Origin: Pseudomonas oryzicola
GTDB taxonomy: Bacteria > Pseudomonadota > Gammaproteobacteria > Pseudomonadales > Pseudomonadaceae
Length of the DNA: 64,000 nt
Reading direction: 5' to 3'
Assembly (NCBI RefSeq): GCF_014269185.2
Contig: NZ_JABWRZ020000002.1
Coordinates: 372,001-436,000 of the forward strand
How positions within the stretch are numbered: the stretch's first letter is position 1; each line of letters begins with the position of its first letter. The notes beneath the pieces were generated by a model. The model was not told where the DNA came from and did not search any database. It saw only the letters and a program-made list of their open reading frames with translations. Position numbers and translations under genes: made by a program. Below are positions 49,183 to 58,584 of this stretch, piece by piece.

Positions 49183-49238
49183 GTGCCTGATGCCAAGCCT
49201 TCGAGGACTTGTGCCTACAAAAAGCAGAGCGCGCCGGC

Positions 49239-49781
49239 TTACTGCCCGGCTTCACTGAGGATCAGCTTGCCATTCTTGTCCACCGGAATGGTGGAACCGG
49301 GTTCGTGATCCATCTTCACCTGCCCTACCTGATCGCCAATTGTGTACTTGACGTTGTAGCCCACCACCTTCTCGCTGATGTCGTTGACCGTGTTGCAGCG
49401 GGTTTGCGTGGTCGTGTAGGTATCACGCTCCTGCATGCCTTCCTGCACCTTGTTACCGGCATAACCGCCACCGACCGCACCAGCCACGGTAGCAATCTTC
49501 TTGCCGGTCCCGCCGCCGATCTGGTTACCCAGCAGGCCACCGGCAATGGCGCCCACCACGGTACCGGCGATCTGGTGCTGGTCCTTGACCGGCGCCTGAC
49601 GCGTCACGGTGACGTCCTTGCAGACCTCACGCGGGGTTTTTACCTGTTGTTTGATCGGTTGCACGTCGGTGACCTGCGCATACTCAGGCCCCTTGTTGAC
49701 CAAGCTGTAGGTCGCGACAGCACCTCCGGCAGTCACACCGACAGCACCCAGTACCGCACCCACAAGCATTGATTTGTTCAC
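49239..49781 (-). CDS. Glycine-zipper 2TM-domain outer-membrane-type protein
   Basis: A 180-residue protein. An N-terminal hydrophobic segment (SMLVGAVLGAVGVTAGGAVA) acts as signal or anchor. A glycine-zipper repeat region lies at about 70-115 (IAGTVVGAIAGGLLGNQIGG, KKIATVAGAVGGGYAGNKVQ), as in Rickettsia 17-kDa antigen and SlyB-like proteins. A C-terminal beta domain (EKVVGYNVKYTIGDQVGQVK) follows. GTG 49781 is chosen because AGGAGG precedes it by 5 bp; an overlapping ATG two bases on is out of frame. No lipobox is present. Confidence 0.82.
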   Translation of the reverse strand: MNKSMLVGAVLGAVGVTAGGAVATYSLVNKGPEYAQVTDVQPIKQQVKTPREVCKDVTVTRQAPVKDQHQIAGTVVGAIAGGLLGNQIGGGTGKKIATVAGAVGGGYAGNKVQEGMQERDTYTTTQTRCNTVNDISEKVVGYNVKYTIGDQVGQVKMDHEPGSTIPVDKNGKLILSEAGQ

Positions 49782-49836
49782 ATGAACCTCCTGATCATAC
49801 CCGCGGGTCCGACCCGCCTTCTCCCAGCCTTGGAGC

Positions 49837-49872
49837 AAAAAAAAAGGCGCAAGTTCAACACTTGCGCCTTTC
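49837..49872 (-). terminator. Terminator after secF
   Basis: On the minus strand AAAGGCGCAAGT-gttga-ACTTGCGCCTTT followed by TTTTTTTG. It ends the queA-tgt-yajC-secDF cluster. Confidence 0.92.
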
Positions 49873-49899
49873 GGGCCGCCAGGCGGCATGCAGCATGCC

Positions 49900-50808
49900 T
49901 TATGGACGATCGTCCACACCGTCGGTCTTGGCCGGCGGGATCAGGTCCTCACTGTTCAGGTTCAGCCAGATCAGCACCACGTTGGCGATGTAGATCGACG
50001 AGTAGGTACCGGCCATGACGCCGATGAACAGCGCCAGCGAGAAGCCGAACAGGTTGTCACCACCGAAGAACAGCAGCGCTGCAATCGCCAGCAAGGTCGA
50101 AACCGAGGTGGCAACGGTGCGCAGCAGGGTCTGCGTGGTGGAAACGTTGATGTTCTCGATCAGCGAGGCCTTGCGCATCACCCGGAAGTTCTCGCGCACC
50201 CGGTCGAACACGACGATGGTGTCGTTCAGCGAGTAGCCGATGATCGCCAGCACCGCCGCCAGCACGGTCAGGTCGAAAGTGATCTGGAAGAACGACAGGA
50301 TACCCAGGGTCACCACCACGTCGTGGATCAGCGAGACGATCGCGCCCACGGCGAACTTCCACTGGAAGCGGAAGGCCAGGTAGATGAGGATGCCGCCCAG
50401 GGCCAGAAGCATGCCCAGGCCACCCTGGTCGCGCAGTTCTTCACCCACTTGCGGGCCGACGAACTCGACCCGCTTGACCGTGGCCGGGTTGTCGCCGCCA
50501 GCCTTCTGCAAGGCCTCGGCCACCTTGGTACCCAGCTGCGGGTCATCACCCGGCATGCGCACCAGCAGGTCGGTGGTGGCGCCGAAGCTCTGCACCACCG
50601 CCTCGTGGAAGCCGGAACCGACCAGCTCGGTGCGCACCGCCTCAAGGTCGGCCGGGCGCTCGTAGGTCAGCTCGATCAGCGTACCGCCAGTGAAGTCCAG
50701 GCCGAAGTTCAGGCCCTTGTGCCACCAGCTGAACAGCGCCAGCACAGTGAGGAGCAAGGTAACGGCGAACGCGACATTGCGCACGCCCATGAAGTTGATG
50801 GTTTTCAT
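49900..50808 (-). CDS. secF: Protein translocase subunit SecF
   Basis: A 302-residue RND-family membrane protein that, with SecD, uses the proton gradient to complete protein export. Helices lie near 10-30, 125-200 and 235-290; the GLDFTGGTLIEL motif (about 32-43) and DTIVVFDRVREN (about 198-209) are conserved. The frame extends to 50844, but ATG 50808 (MKTINFMGVRNVAF) begins the family protein. It starts 10 bp after the secD stop. Confidence 0.96.
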   Translation of the reverse strand: MKTINFMGVRNVAFAVTLLLTVLALFSWWHKGLNFGLDFTGGTLIELTYERPADLEAVRTELVGSGFHEAVVQSFGATTDLLVRMPGDDPQLGTKVAEALQKAGGDNPATVKRVEFVGPQVGEELRDQGGLGMLLALGGILIYLAFRFQWKFAVGAIVSLIHDVVVTLGILSFFQITFDLTVLAAVLAIIGYSLNDTIVVFDRVRENFRVMRKASLIENINVSTTQTLLRTVATSVSTLLAIAALLFFGGDNLFGFSLALFIGVMAGTYSSIYIANVVLIWLNLNSEDLIPPAKTDGVDDRP

Positions 50809-50818
50809 CGCAGCTCCC

Positions 50819-52681
50819 TCAAACCCACAGCTTCTTGATGTCACGCCCGCCGCAGGTCAGGTTGACCAGTGCACGGGTCACCATCACGGCAGTGAACATC
50901 GATGTGAAAATCCCGAGGGACATGGTGACCGCAAAGCCCTTGACCGGCCCGGTGCCCATGGCGAACAGGATGCCACCTACGAGCAAGGTGGTCAGGTTGG
51001 CGTCGACGATGGCCGAGTAGGCGCGGTTGAAACCTTCATGGATGGCACGCTGGACCGACATGCCCGCTGCCAGCTCCTCACGGATACGCGAGAAGATCAG
51101 CACGTTGGCGTCTACCGCCATACCCATGGTCAGTACGATACCGGCGATACCCGGCAGGGTCAGGGTGGCCCCCAGCAACGACATCAACGCCAGCAGCAAC
51201 ACCATGTTGCCAGCCAGGGCAATGGTGGCCAGCACGCCAAAACCGCGGTAGATGGCGATGATGAACAGCGAGACGAACAGCATGCCCCACAGCGATGCAT
51301 CGATACCTTTGGTGATGTTGTCGGCACCCAGGCTCGGGCCGATGGTACGTTCTTCAGCGAAGTACATCGGCGCGGCCAGGCCACCGGCACGCAGCAGCAG
51401 GGCCAGTTCGGACGATTCGCCCTGGCCGTTCAGGCCGGTGATGCGGAACTGGCTGCCCAGCGGCGACTGGATGGTCGCCAGGCTGATGATCTTCTTCTCT
51501 TCCTGGAAGCTCTGTACGGCAACGTCCTTCTCGACACCGTCGACGGTCTGCTTGACGTAGCGGGTGACCGGCTTCTGCTCGATGAAGATCACCGCCATGC
51601 TGCGGCCGACATTGCTGCGTGTCGCACGGCTCATGAGCTCGCCACCATGGCCGTCGAGGCGAATGTTCACCTGCGGGCGGCCATGCTCGTCGAAGCTGGC
51701 CTGGGCGTCGGTCACCTGGTCACCGGTGATGATCAGGCCGCGCTCGACCGCGGCGGAACGGCCGCCTTCACGGAACTCGAACACTTCGGTGGTGGCCTTG
51801 GAGGCACCCGGCTCGGCACCGAAGCGGAACTCCAGGTTGGCGGTCTTGCCGAGGATGCGCTTGGCTTCGGCAGTATCCTGCACGCCCGGCAGTTCGACCA
51901 CGATGCGGTTGGCGCCTTGGCGCTGCACCAGCGGCTCGGCCACGCCCAGCTCGTTGACCCGGTTGCGCACGGTGGTGAGGTTCTGCTTGATCGAGTATTC
52001 GCGGATCTCGGCGACTTTCGCCTGGGTCAGCGCCAGACGCAGCACGGCGAGCTCGTTGCGCTCGGTGGTGGTCAGGTCGAAATCATTGAAATTCTTGCGA
52101 ATCAGGGCACGCGCCTGCTCGCGGGTGGCATCGTCAGCGAAGCCCAGCATGATGCCGCCATCCTGCTGAGGCAGGCTGCGGTAGCGGACGCGCTCTTTGC
52201 GCAGCAAGGTCTTGACCTCGCCTTCGTAGACTTTCATGCGCGCGCTCATGGCCTTGTCCATGTCCACTTCCAGCAGGAAGTGCACACCACCGGACAGGTC
52301 CAGGCCCAGCTTCATCGGGCTTGCGCCCAGGCTGCGCAGCCATTGCGGGGTGGTCTGGGCCAGGTTCAGAGCCACGACGTAGTCATCGCCAAGTGCCTTG
52401 CGCACTACATCCTTGGCTGGCAGCTGGTCTTCCTGACTGGTCAGGCGGATCAGCCCGCTGCCCTTTTCACCCAGGCTCGCGCCCTTGACGGCGATCTTGG
52501 CATCGACCAGCGCCTTGCTGACGCGATCGAGGTCGGCCTGGCTCACGTGCAGCGCCGAGCTGGCACCACTGATCTGCACCGCCGGATCATCCGGGTAGAG
52601 GTTGGGAGCGGAATAAATAAAACCGATCGCCAGTACCAGCACGATCAGTGCGTATTTCCACAGAGGGTATTTGTTCAGCAT
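50819..52681 (-). CDS. secD: Protein translocase subunit SecD
   Basis: A 620-residue partner of SecF. The N-terminal helix (MLNKYPLWKYALIVLVLAIG), a large periplasmic part with the GLDLSGGVHFLLEVDMDKAM motif, and five C-terminal helices with GMAVDANVLIFSRIREEL mark the family. ATG 52681 is used; a GTG immediately before it gives one extra residue. A GGGGCGC/GCGCGCCCC hairpin lies in the 64-bp gap before it, after yajC. Confidence 0.95.
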   Translation of the reverse strand: MLNKYPLWKYALIVLVLAIGFIYSAPNLYPDDPAVQISGASSALHVSQADLDRVSKALVDAKIAVKGASLGEKGSGLIRLTSQEDQLPAKDVVRKALGDDYVVALNLAQTTPQWLRSLGASPMKLGLDLSGGVHFLLEVDMDKAMSARMKVYEGEVKTLLRKERVRYRSLPQQDGGIMLGFADDATREQARALIRKNFNDFDLTTTERNELAVLRLALTQAKVAEIREYSIKQNLTTVRNRVNELGVAEPLVQRQGANRIVVELPGVQDTAEAKRILGKTANLEFRFGAEPGASKATTEVFEFREGGRSAAVERGLIITGDQVTDAQASFDEHGRPQVNIRLDGHGGELMSRATRSNVGRSMAVIFIEQKPVTRYVKQTVDGVEKDVAVQSFQEEKKIISLATIQSPLGSQFRITGLNGQGESSELALLLRAGGLAAPMYFAEERTIGPSLGADNITKGIDASLWGMLFVSLFIIAIYRGFGVLATIALAGNMVLLLALMSLLGATLTLPGIAGIVLTMGMAVDANVLIFSRIREELAAGMSVQRAIHEGFNRAYSAIVDANLTTLLVGGILFAMGTGPVKGFAVTMSLGIFTSMFTAVMVTRALVNLTCGGRDIKKLWV

Positions 52682-52745
52682 CACGCCGCCCGTTCAAGAC
52701 GCGGGGCGCTTTGCGCGCCCCGACTGGAAAAATGAAACCGGTAAC

Positions 52746-53081
52746 TCAGATAGCCTTGAGCGTACCTTTTGGCAGGGTGGCCGCAACGGCACCCTTCTGG
52801 AACTTCAGCTCGACGCTGTCGGAAACTTCCAGAACCACGAAATCATCGGAAACCTTGACGATCTTGCCGGCGATGCCGCCGTTGGTGACAACTTCGTCAC
52901 CCTTTTGCAAGTTGCTCAGCAGGTTCTTCTGCTCTTTGGCGCGCTTGGCCTGCGGGCGCCAGATCATCAGGTAGAAGATGACCAGGAAACCGACCAGGAA
53001 AATCCACTCGAAGCCAGTACCGGCTGGGCCGGCTGCGGGTGCTGCGGCGTCCGCGTATGCGGCGGGGATCAAGAAGCTCAT
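52746..53081 (-). CDS. yajC: Sec translocon accessory protein YajC
   Basis: A 111-residue single-span inner-membrane protein. An N-terminal Ala/Gly-rich periplasmic stretch precedes the helix IFLVGFLVIFYLMIWRPQAK (about 28-47), with the RPQ motif at its end, and then a cytoplasmic beta domain (GDEVVTNGGIAGKIVKVSDD). It associates with SecDF. It lies 42 bp after tgt. Confidence 0.95.
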   Translation of the reverse strand: MSFLIPAAYADAAAPAAGPAGTGFEWIFLVGFLVIFYLMIWRPQAKRAKEQKNLLSNLQKGDEVVTNGGIAGKIVKVSDDFVVLEVSDSVELKFQKGAVAATLPKGTLKAI

Positions 53082-53123
53082 TGGGCACTCCTAATGTAAT
53101 TTTCTAATAATGGATGCGGACAG

Positions 53124-55303
<2,180 letters not shown>

Positions 55304-55370
55304 GATGATGTTCGGTTCGGCAGGGCCGGGAAGTTTAGCCCAATGTGTGAAAATTGACCATGAAAGCCGA

Positions 55371-55399
55371 TTGACCGACCAGCGGAGCCTCTCTATACT
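55371..55399 (+). promoter_or_regulatory. tRNA-Leu promoter
   Basis: TTGACC (55371-55376), a 17-bp spacer, TATACT (55394-55399), then GCGCGCC before the tRNA at 55411. The G/C-rich discriminator is typical of stable-RNA promoters. Confidence 0.85.
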
Positions 55400-55410
55400 G
55401 CGCGCCACAA

Positions 55411-55495
55411 GCCCTGATGGCGGAATTGGTAGACGCGGCGGATTCAAAATCCGTTTTCGAAAGGAGTGGGAGTTCGAGTCTCCCTCGGGGCACCA
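55411..55495 (+). tRNA. tRNA-Leu (anticodon CAA)
   Basis: An 85-base class II tRNA with encoded CCA. The acceptor GCCCTGA pairs with TCGGGGC, the D-loop includes AATTGGTAGACGC, the anticodon loop TTCAAAA gives anticodon CAA, a long variable arm follows, and the T-arm has GTTCGAGTC. It reads UUG leucine codons. Its 3' end is the likely attachment site for the adjacent integrase. Confidence 0.96.
55474..55495 (+). other. Probable left attachment site of the island (tRNA-Leu 3' end)
   Basis: The P4-type integrase gene begins about 200 bp downstream of the tRNA and points away from it, the standard arrangement for integration at a tRNA 3' end. I found no second copy of this T-arm/acceptor sequence inside the window, so the right attachment site is presumably beyond base 64000. 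The exact core cannot be set from one copy. Confidence 0.45.
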
Positions 55496-55539
55496 TCACA
55501 TAGTTCCAAGCGGTCCCTACCAGACCCGGAACACCAGAG

Positions 55540-55566
55540 AAACCGGCCACTGAGCCGGTTTTTTTG
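55540..55566 (+). terminator. Intrinsic terminator after tRNA-Leu
   Basis: AAACCGGC-cactga-GCCGGTTT followed by TTTTTG, 45 bp after the tRNA. Confidence 0.88.
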
Positions 55567-55702
55567 TGCCCATCGTTCCCAGTGATTCCCTTGTAAGCCC
55601 CAAAGTATGTGAGTAGATTTGTGAGTAGGACGAGTTCGGTCCAGAATCCTACTCACACACCGACCGCAATCCAGCGCGGTTCGGCACTGCAAGGGAATAG
55701 CC

Positions 55703-56911
55703 GTGGCGCTCACAGATACCGCCATCCGCACCGCCAAGCCCCGCGACAAGCTCTATCGCCTCGCTGACGCCCAAGGCCTTTGCCTTGAGGTGACGACCGC
55801 TGGCGGGAAGCTCTGGCGCCTTCGCTACCGATTCGAGGGCAAGGCCAAGATGCTGGGCCTGGGCGCCTACCCCGCCGTTACACTTGTCCAGGCACGCGAG
55901 CGCCGGGATGCCGCGCGAAAGCTGCTGGCACAGGACATAGACCCAAGCGCACATAAGCAGCAGGAAAAGGCCGCTGCTGCCGCCCAGGTCTTGACGCTCG
56001 AAGTGCTAGCGCGGGAATGGTACGACTACAACCAGCCACGATGGGCGCCAGCCACCGCATCGAAGGCAATGCAGTATCTGGAGTCGGACATATTCCCGGT
56101 CATTGGCAAACGGCCCGCTGCCGAGGTGAAACGCCCTGAGCTGGTTGACCTGGTGCGCAAGATCGAGCGGCGCGAGGCATTCAACGTCGCCCGCAAGGTT
56201 CGCCAGTGGCTTAGCCAGATATTCCGTTTCGGCTTGGCAAAGGGCGCGGTACCCGGCAACCCCGCCACCGATCTGGACGTGGTAGCCGCGCACGCCCCGC
56301 GCACTCGCCACCATCCGCACGTATCAGAAAGCGAACTGCCCGAGCTGCTGGAGAAACTGGACGCGGCCCAGTGTGATATCACCAGCAAGATCGCCATTCG
56401 CCTGCTACTGCTGACAGCAGTGCGGCCAGGTGAGCTGCGGCTGGCGCCCTGGGACGAGTTCGACCTCGAGTCAGCCACCTGGACGATCCCTGCAGCACGG
56501 ATGAAAGCACGGCGCCCTCACATCGTTCCGCTCCCACGTCAGGCCGTGGTCCTGCTGCGTGCCCTGCATGAACTGACCGGCTCCTATCCCCTCGCCTTTC
56601 CTGGGCGCAACAACCGGGCCAGGCCCATGAGCGAGAACACGGTGAACAAGGCACTTTCTTCGATGGGTTACGAGGGGCGCCAGACTGGCCACGGTTTCCG
56701 GCATCTGCTGAGCACCAGCCTGAACACCCGAGGCTACAACCGTGACTGGATCGAGCGGCAACTGGCCCACGGCGATCAAGACTCGATCCGCGACACGTAC
56801 AACCATGCGCACTACCTGGAGCAGCGACGGGAAATGATGCAGAGCTGGGCAGATGAGATTGACGCCCTTTGCGCTGGCGCGAATGTGGTTTCTATTCGGA
56901 GCGCTTCCTGA
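55703..56911 (+). CDS. P4-type tyrosine integrase
   Basis: A 402-residue site-specific recombinase. The N-terminal DUF4102 arm-binding domain reads LTDTAIRTAKPRDKLYRLAD. The catalytic residues are visible: Arg in TAVRPGELRL, His and Arg in GHGFRHLLST, His in RQLAHGDQD and the nucleophile Tyr in RDTYNHAHY. The start is GTG 55703, 6 bp after AAGGGAA. It lies next to tRNA-Leu, which identifies it as the element integrase. The stop overlaps the start of the next gene by 1 bp (TGATG). Confidence 0.95.
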   Translation: MALTDTAIRTAKPRDKLYRLADAQGLCLEVTTAGGKLWRLRYRFEGKAKMLGLGAYPAVTLVQARERRDAARKLLAQDIDPSAHKQQEKAAAAAQVLTLEVLAREWYDYNQPRWAPATASKAMQYLESDIFPVIGKRPAAEVKRPELVDLVRKIERREAFNVARKVRQWLSQIFRFGLAKGAVPGNPATDLDVVAAHAPRTRHHPHVSESELPELLEKLDAAQCDITSKIAIRLLLLTAVRPGELRLAPWDEFDLESATWTIPAARMKARRPHIVPLPRQAVVLLRALHELTGSYPLAFPGRNNRARPMSENTVNKALSSMGYEGRQTGHGFRHLLSTSLNTRGYNRDWIERQLAHGDQDSIRDTYNHAHYLEQRREMMQSWADEIDALCAGANVVSIRSAS

Positions 56912-57708
56912 TGAGCAAGCTGAGCAAGTTCAAGAGCAGAATTTCGCCCAAAGAAGCTGCTGTGCTTCTTTCGCGCCTTATCGATGAGGAAGTGACCGAG
57001 AACGATATCTCAATGATGTATACCAACGGCTGGATAACTGCCAGGGTTAACTGCTTCGCCACCATCGTAAAACTAACACCGTTACTCGCCCCCGAGGAGC
57101 ACGCAAAGCAAGTCGAGTTAGGCCGTTACTTTATGAAGCCCGGCGAAGATTGCGGGCTATGCGTAGGGTTTGACATACCTGCCGATCAAGTAGACATAGG
57201 AGACGGTGGTAGAGCCTATGTTCTAAGGGATGACGATGGCGGTTTCTATGCGCTTAGAGATCATGCAACGGAATCCTTTCTGAATGATATTCACGACAGC
57301 ATGCCGCACTTCGAAGAGGGCTTCATATCACCCTCGGAAATATATGAACTGGCAGAGTCTGCAAATGACGACAAACCCGTTCAAGCACCAAAAGGGAGAG
57401 TCCGACCAAACGACAACTGTATATGCTCGATGACGCTATACAACTTCCCTCCTGGTGATAACCGGCCAATAAAGCAAGCGCCAGCCATTATGCTGCAGGC
57501 AGCACAAGAAGCCCCGTCATTTGCTCTCGCTGTCGCAGCGCTGGTCGAAATAGCAACCAACGGCGAAACCAAGAAACGCAACCAGTCATCCTTGATAGAC
57601 GAGATACTCGACAAATACGAACTCCGCGGCCTGAGCAGGAGCAACCTGGAGAAAATGTTCTCTCAGGCCAACCGCAAGCTCACCGATGCGAGGGCGACGA
57701 AAATCTGA
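56911..57708 (+). CDS. Uncharacterised integrase-coupled protein
   Basis: A 265-residue soluble protein that I do not recognise. It begins MSKLSKFKSRISPKEAAVLL, with an early helical segment that could be a DNA-binding or partner-binding module, then a mixed middle region with an acidic DIGDGGRAYVLRDDDGGFYA stretch, and ends in a charged C-terminus (LSRSNLEKMFSQANRKLTDA). ATG 56911 overlaps the integrase stop, so the two are translationally coupled. Its base composition is visibly more AT-rich than the flanking genes, which points to acquisition with the island. No secretion signal is present. A defence or regulatory role is possible but unsupported. Confidence 0.7.
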   Translation: MSKLSKFKSRISPKEAAVLLSRLIDEEVTENDISMMYTNGWITARVNCFATIVKLTPLLAPEEHAKQVELGRYFMKPGEDCGLCVGFDIPADQVDIGDGGRAYVLRDDDGGFYALRDHATESFLNDIHDSMPHFEEGFISPSEIYELAESANDDKPVQAPKGRVRPNDNCICSMTLYNFPPGDNRPIKQAPAIMLQAAQEAPSFALAVAALVEIATNGETKKRNQSSLIDEILDKYELRGLSRSNLEKMFSQANRKLTDARATKI

Positions 57709-57714
57709 CTGCAA

Positions 57715-57747
57715 TTGCAACTGCAAAACTGATTTTTGCAGTTGCAA
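57715..57747. repeat. Perfect 14-bp inverted repeat (TTGCAACTGCAAAA)
   Basis: TTGCAACTGCAAAA and TTTTGCAGTTGCAA are separated by 5 bases, starting 7 bp after a stop codon. The TGCAA unit repeats within each arm. The 3' arm begins with T4-5, but as a hairpin it has no downstream U-tract, so an operator or a weak terminator are both possible. Confidence 0.75.
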
Positions 57748-57817
57748 TGACTCCCCAACCACGACCCGCCAGCATTGCCAACGTCGATTACCGAAACCGC
57801 CCAAGGAGGCGCAGACG

Positions 57818-58042
57818 ATGGCTAACCCTACCAACACCTCCCGACCCGCTCGCCGCTTCATCAAGCGCCAGGACGTTGAGTCGATCACCGGCCTGTCCTG
57901 CACCGAGATTTACCGCCGTATCGCTGCTGGCGCTTTCCCCAAGCAAGTTACTCTCGGCCCGAAGTGCGTCGTGTGGATTGAGGCCGAGGTTCATGCCTGG
58001 TGCGATGAGCAGATTGCAGCCAGCCGCGGGGAGGTAGCGTGA
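57818..58042 (+). CDS. AlpA-family excisionase/transcription regulator
   Basis: A 74-residue MerR-like winged HTH protein: FIKRQDVESITGLSCTEIYR followed by RIAAGAFPKQVTLGPKCVVW and EAEVHAW. This is the AlpA/phage-CP4-57 regulator pattern. ATG 57818 follows AAGGAGGC by 8 bp; the longer frame through the inverted repeat is rejected. In P4-like elements such proteins control integrase and excision. Its stop overlaps the start of the following Ash-like frame. Confidence 0.9.
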   Translation: MANPTNTSRPARRFIKRQDVESITGLSCTEIYRRIAAGAFPKQVTLGPKCVVWIEAEVHAWCDEQIAASRGEVA

Positions 58043-58584
58043 TGACCTGCCCTGGCTCCACTGATGCCCTTTCTCCTTACTCGTGCCCATATTTCTCACT
58101 CGTGCCCACTCACAGGGATGGGCACAAGTGGAAAAAATGGGCACGAGTAAGACTTGCACCCATCCAACGCTCGCTGTATCGTCCGGTTGTCGTTGCAAAT
58201 TCAGCGACCGGGTTTGGCGACCCGTACAAATCAAGGCGCATAAGCGCCCCAACTGAATCTGGCGCTTTTTTTGTGCCCAGCATTCGGCTCTATGGTGGCT
58301 GTGCGCGGGAGACCTTCGGGTCTGCCGGGTTCCTTGATTCCCGGTTCGCCAACCTGCGTACAGCTGCCACCCTAAATCGTTTGGCGACGATCCGTGGCAG
58401 CTCCTCAAATCAAGGAGCTACAACCATGACCGCCCTCATTCCGTCCAAAATTCGCGCCCTTGCCCACCGCAAGATGGCCCTCAGCGCCCTCCGCGCAAAC
58501 TCGTCCCTGTCCGTCCGCTTGAAGCGCTACAACCACCACATGGATCAAGCCCGCGCCCTGGAAGCCCAAGGAGGTGAGCAATGA
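58042..58584 (+). CDS. Ash-like open frame spanning the C4 RNA region
   Basis: A continuous frame of 180 codons opens at ATG 58042, overlapping the alpA stop and preceded by GGGGAGG. Its middle (SIRLYGGCARETFGSAGFLD followed by SRFANLRTAATLN) is the conserved translation of the C4 antisense RNA segment that is found in phage Ash-family proteins. Whether it is translated in full, or only from the internal ATG 58426, is uncertain, because the RNA structure and a terminator lie inside. The N-terminal part is low in recognisable structure and contains the first ACTCGTGCCCA cluster. Confidence 0.45.
   Translation: MTCPGSTDALSPYSCPYFSLVPTHRDGHKWKKWARVRLAPIQRSLYRPVVVANSATGFGDPYKSRRISAPTESGAFFVPSIRLYGGCARETFGSAGFLDSRFANLRTAATLNRLATIRGSSSNQGATTMTALIPSKIRALAHRKMALSALRANSSLSVRLKRYNHHMDQARALEAQGGEQ
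58079..58148. repeat. Four-site iteron cluster A (ACTCGTGCCCA)
   Basis: ACTCGTGCCCA occurs at 58079-58089 and 58098-58108, and its inverse at 58119-58129 (TGGGCACAAGT, one mismatch) and 58138-58148 (TGGGCACGAGT). Start-to-start spacings are 19, 21 and 19 bp. A near-identical cluster lies at 60674-60744. Two direct sites facing two inverted sites suggests binding of a dimeric or multimeric replication or regulatory protein. Confidence 0.9.
58154..58182 (+). promoter_or_regulatory. Possible promoter before the C4 region
   Basis: TTGCAC (58154-58159), 17 bp, TATCGT (58177-58182). It stands 6 bp after iteron cluster A and would produce the transcript that contains the C4 RNA. The -10 is weak. 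Confidence 0.35.
58235..58272 (+). terminator. Terminator with competing upstream stem
   Basis: AGCGCC (58243-58248) pairs with GGCGCT (58261-58266), followed by seven T residues: an intrinsic terminator. The same AGCGCC segment can instead pair with GGCGC at 58235-58239 (GGCGC-ATAA-GCGCC), so the terminator can be blocked. It lies between the upstream TTGGCGA (seqA-like) and the C4 RNA. Confidence 0.7.
58294..58372 (+). ncRNA. C4/CI-type antisense RNA (phage immunity RNA)
   Basis: The closing stem is GGTGGCTGTGCG with CGTACAGCTGCCACC. Inside are AGACC-TTCG-GGTCT (58310-58323) and CCGGG..CCCGG (58325-58344). This matches my memory of the C4 antisense RNA family, which includes P1/P7 c4 and P4 CI RNA. 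The unpaired TCGCCAA (58346-58352) is complementary to TTGGCGA both upstream (58214-58220) and downstream (58381-58387), the seqA-seqB-seqC arrangement of P4 immunity. It should act in trans on the leader of the same transcript, causing early termination of replication-gene expression. Confidence 0.75.
58399..58419 (+). promoter_or_regulatory. Hairpin covering the ribosome-binding site of the 52-codon gene
   Basis: AGCTCCT (58399-58405) pairs perfectly with AGGAGCT (58413-58419), and the second arm is the AAGGAG ribosome-binding site for ATG 58426. GGCAGCT (58396-58402), overlapping the first arm, can alternatively pair with AGCTGCC (58363-58369) in the C4 RNA 3' arm, which would free the site. 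Confidence 0.55.
58426..58584 (+). CDS. Small basic protein (52 residues), first gene after C4 RNA
   Basis: ATG 58426 follows AAGGAG by 8 bp and opens a 52-codon frame (MTALIPSKIRALAHRKMALS, then ALRANSSLSVRLKRYNHHMD). It is strongly basic and helical, so nucleic-acid binding is possible. It is in the same frame as the longer Ash-like ORF and would be the internal translation product. Its stop overlaps the next start by 4 bp. I do not know a function. Confidence 0.6.
   Translation: MTALIPSKIRALAHRKMALSALRANSSLSVRLKRYNHHMDQARALEAQGGEQ

Noticed and set aside
55560..58279. Shared TTTTTTTGTGCCCA after the tRNA-Leu terminator and after the C4-leader terminator
   Set aside because: The similar TTTTTTTGTGCC also follows the suhB terminator at 49176, so it looks like a common context of Pseudomonas terminators, not an att repeat or iteron.
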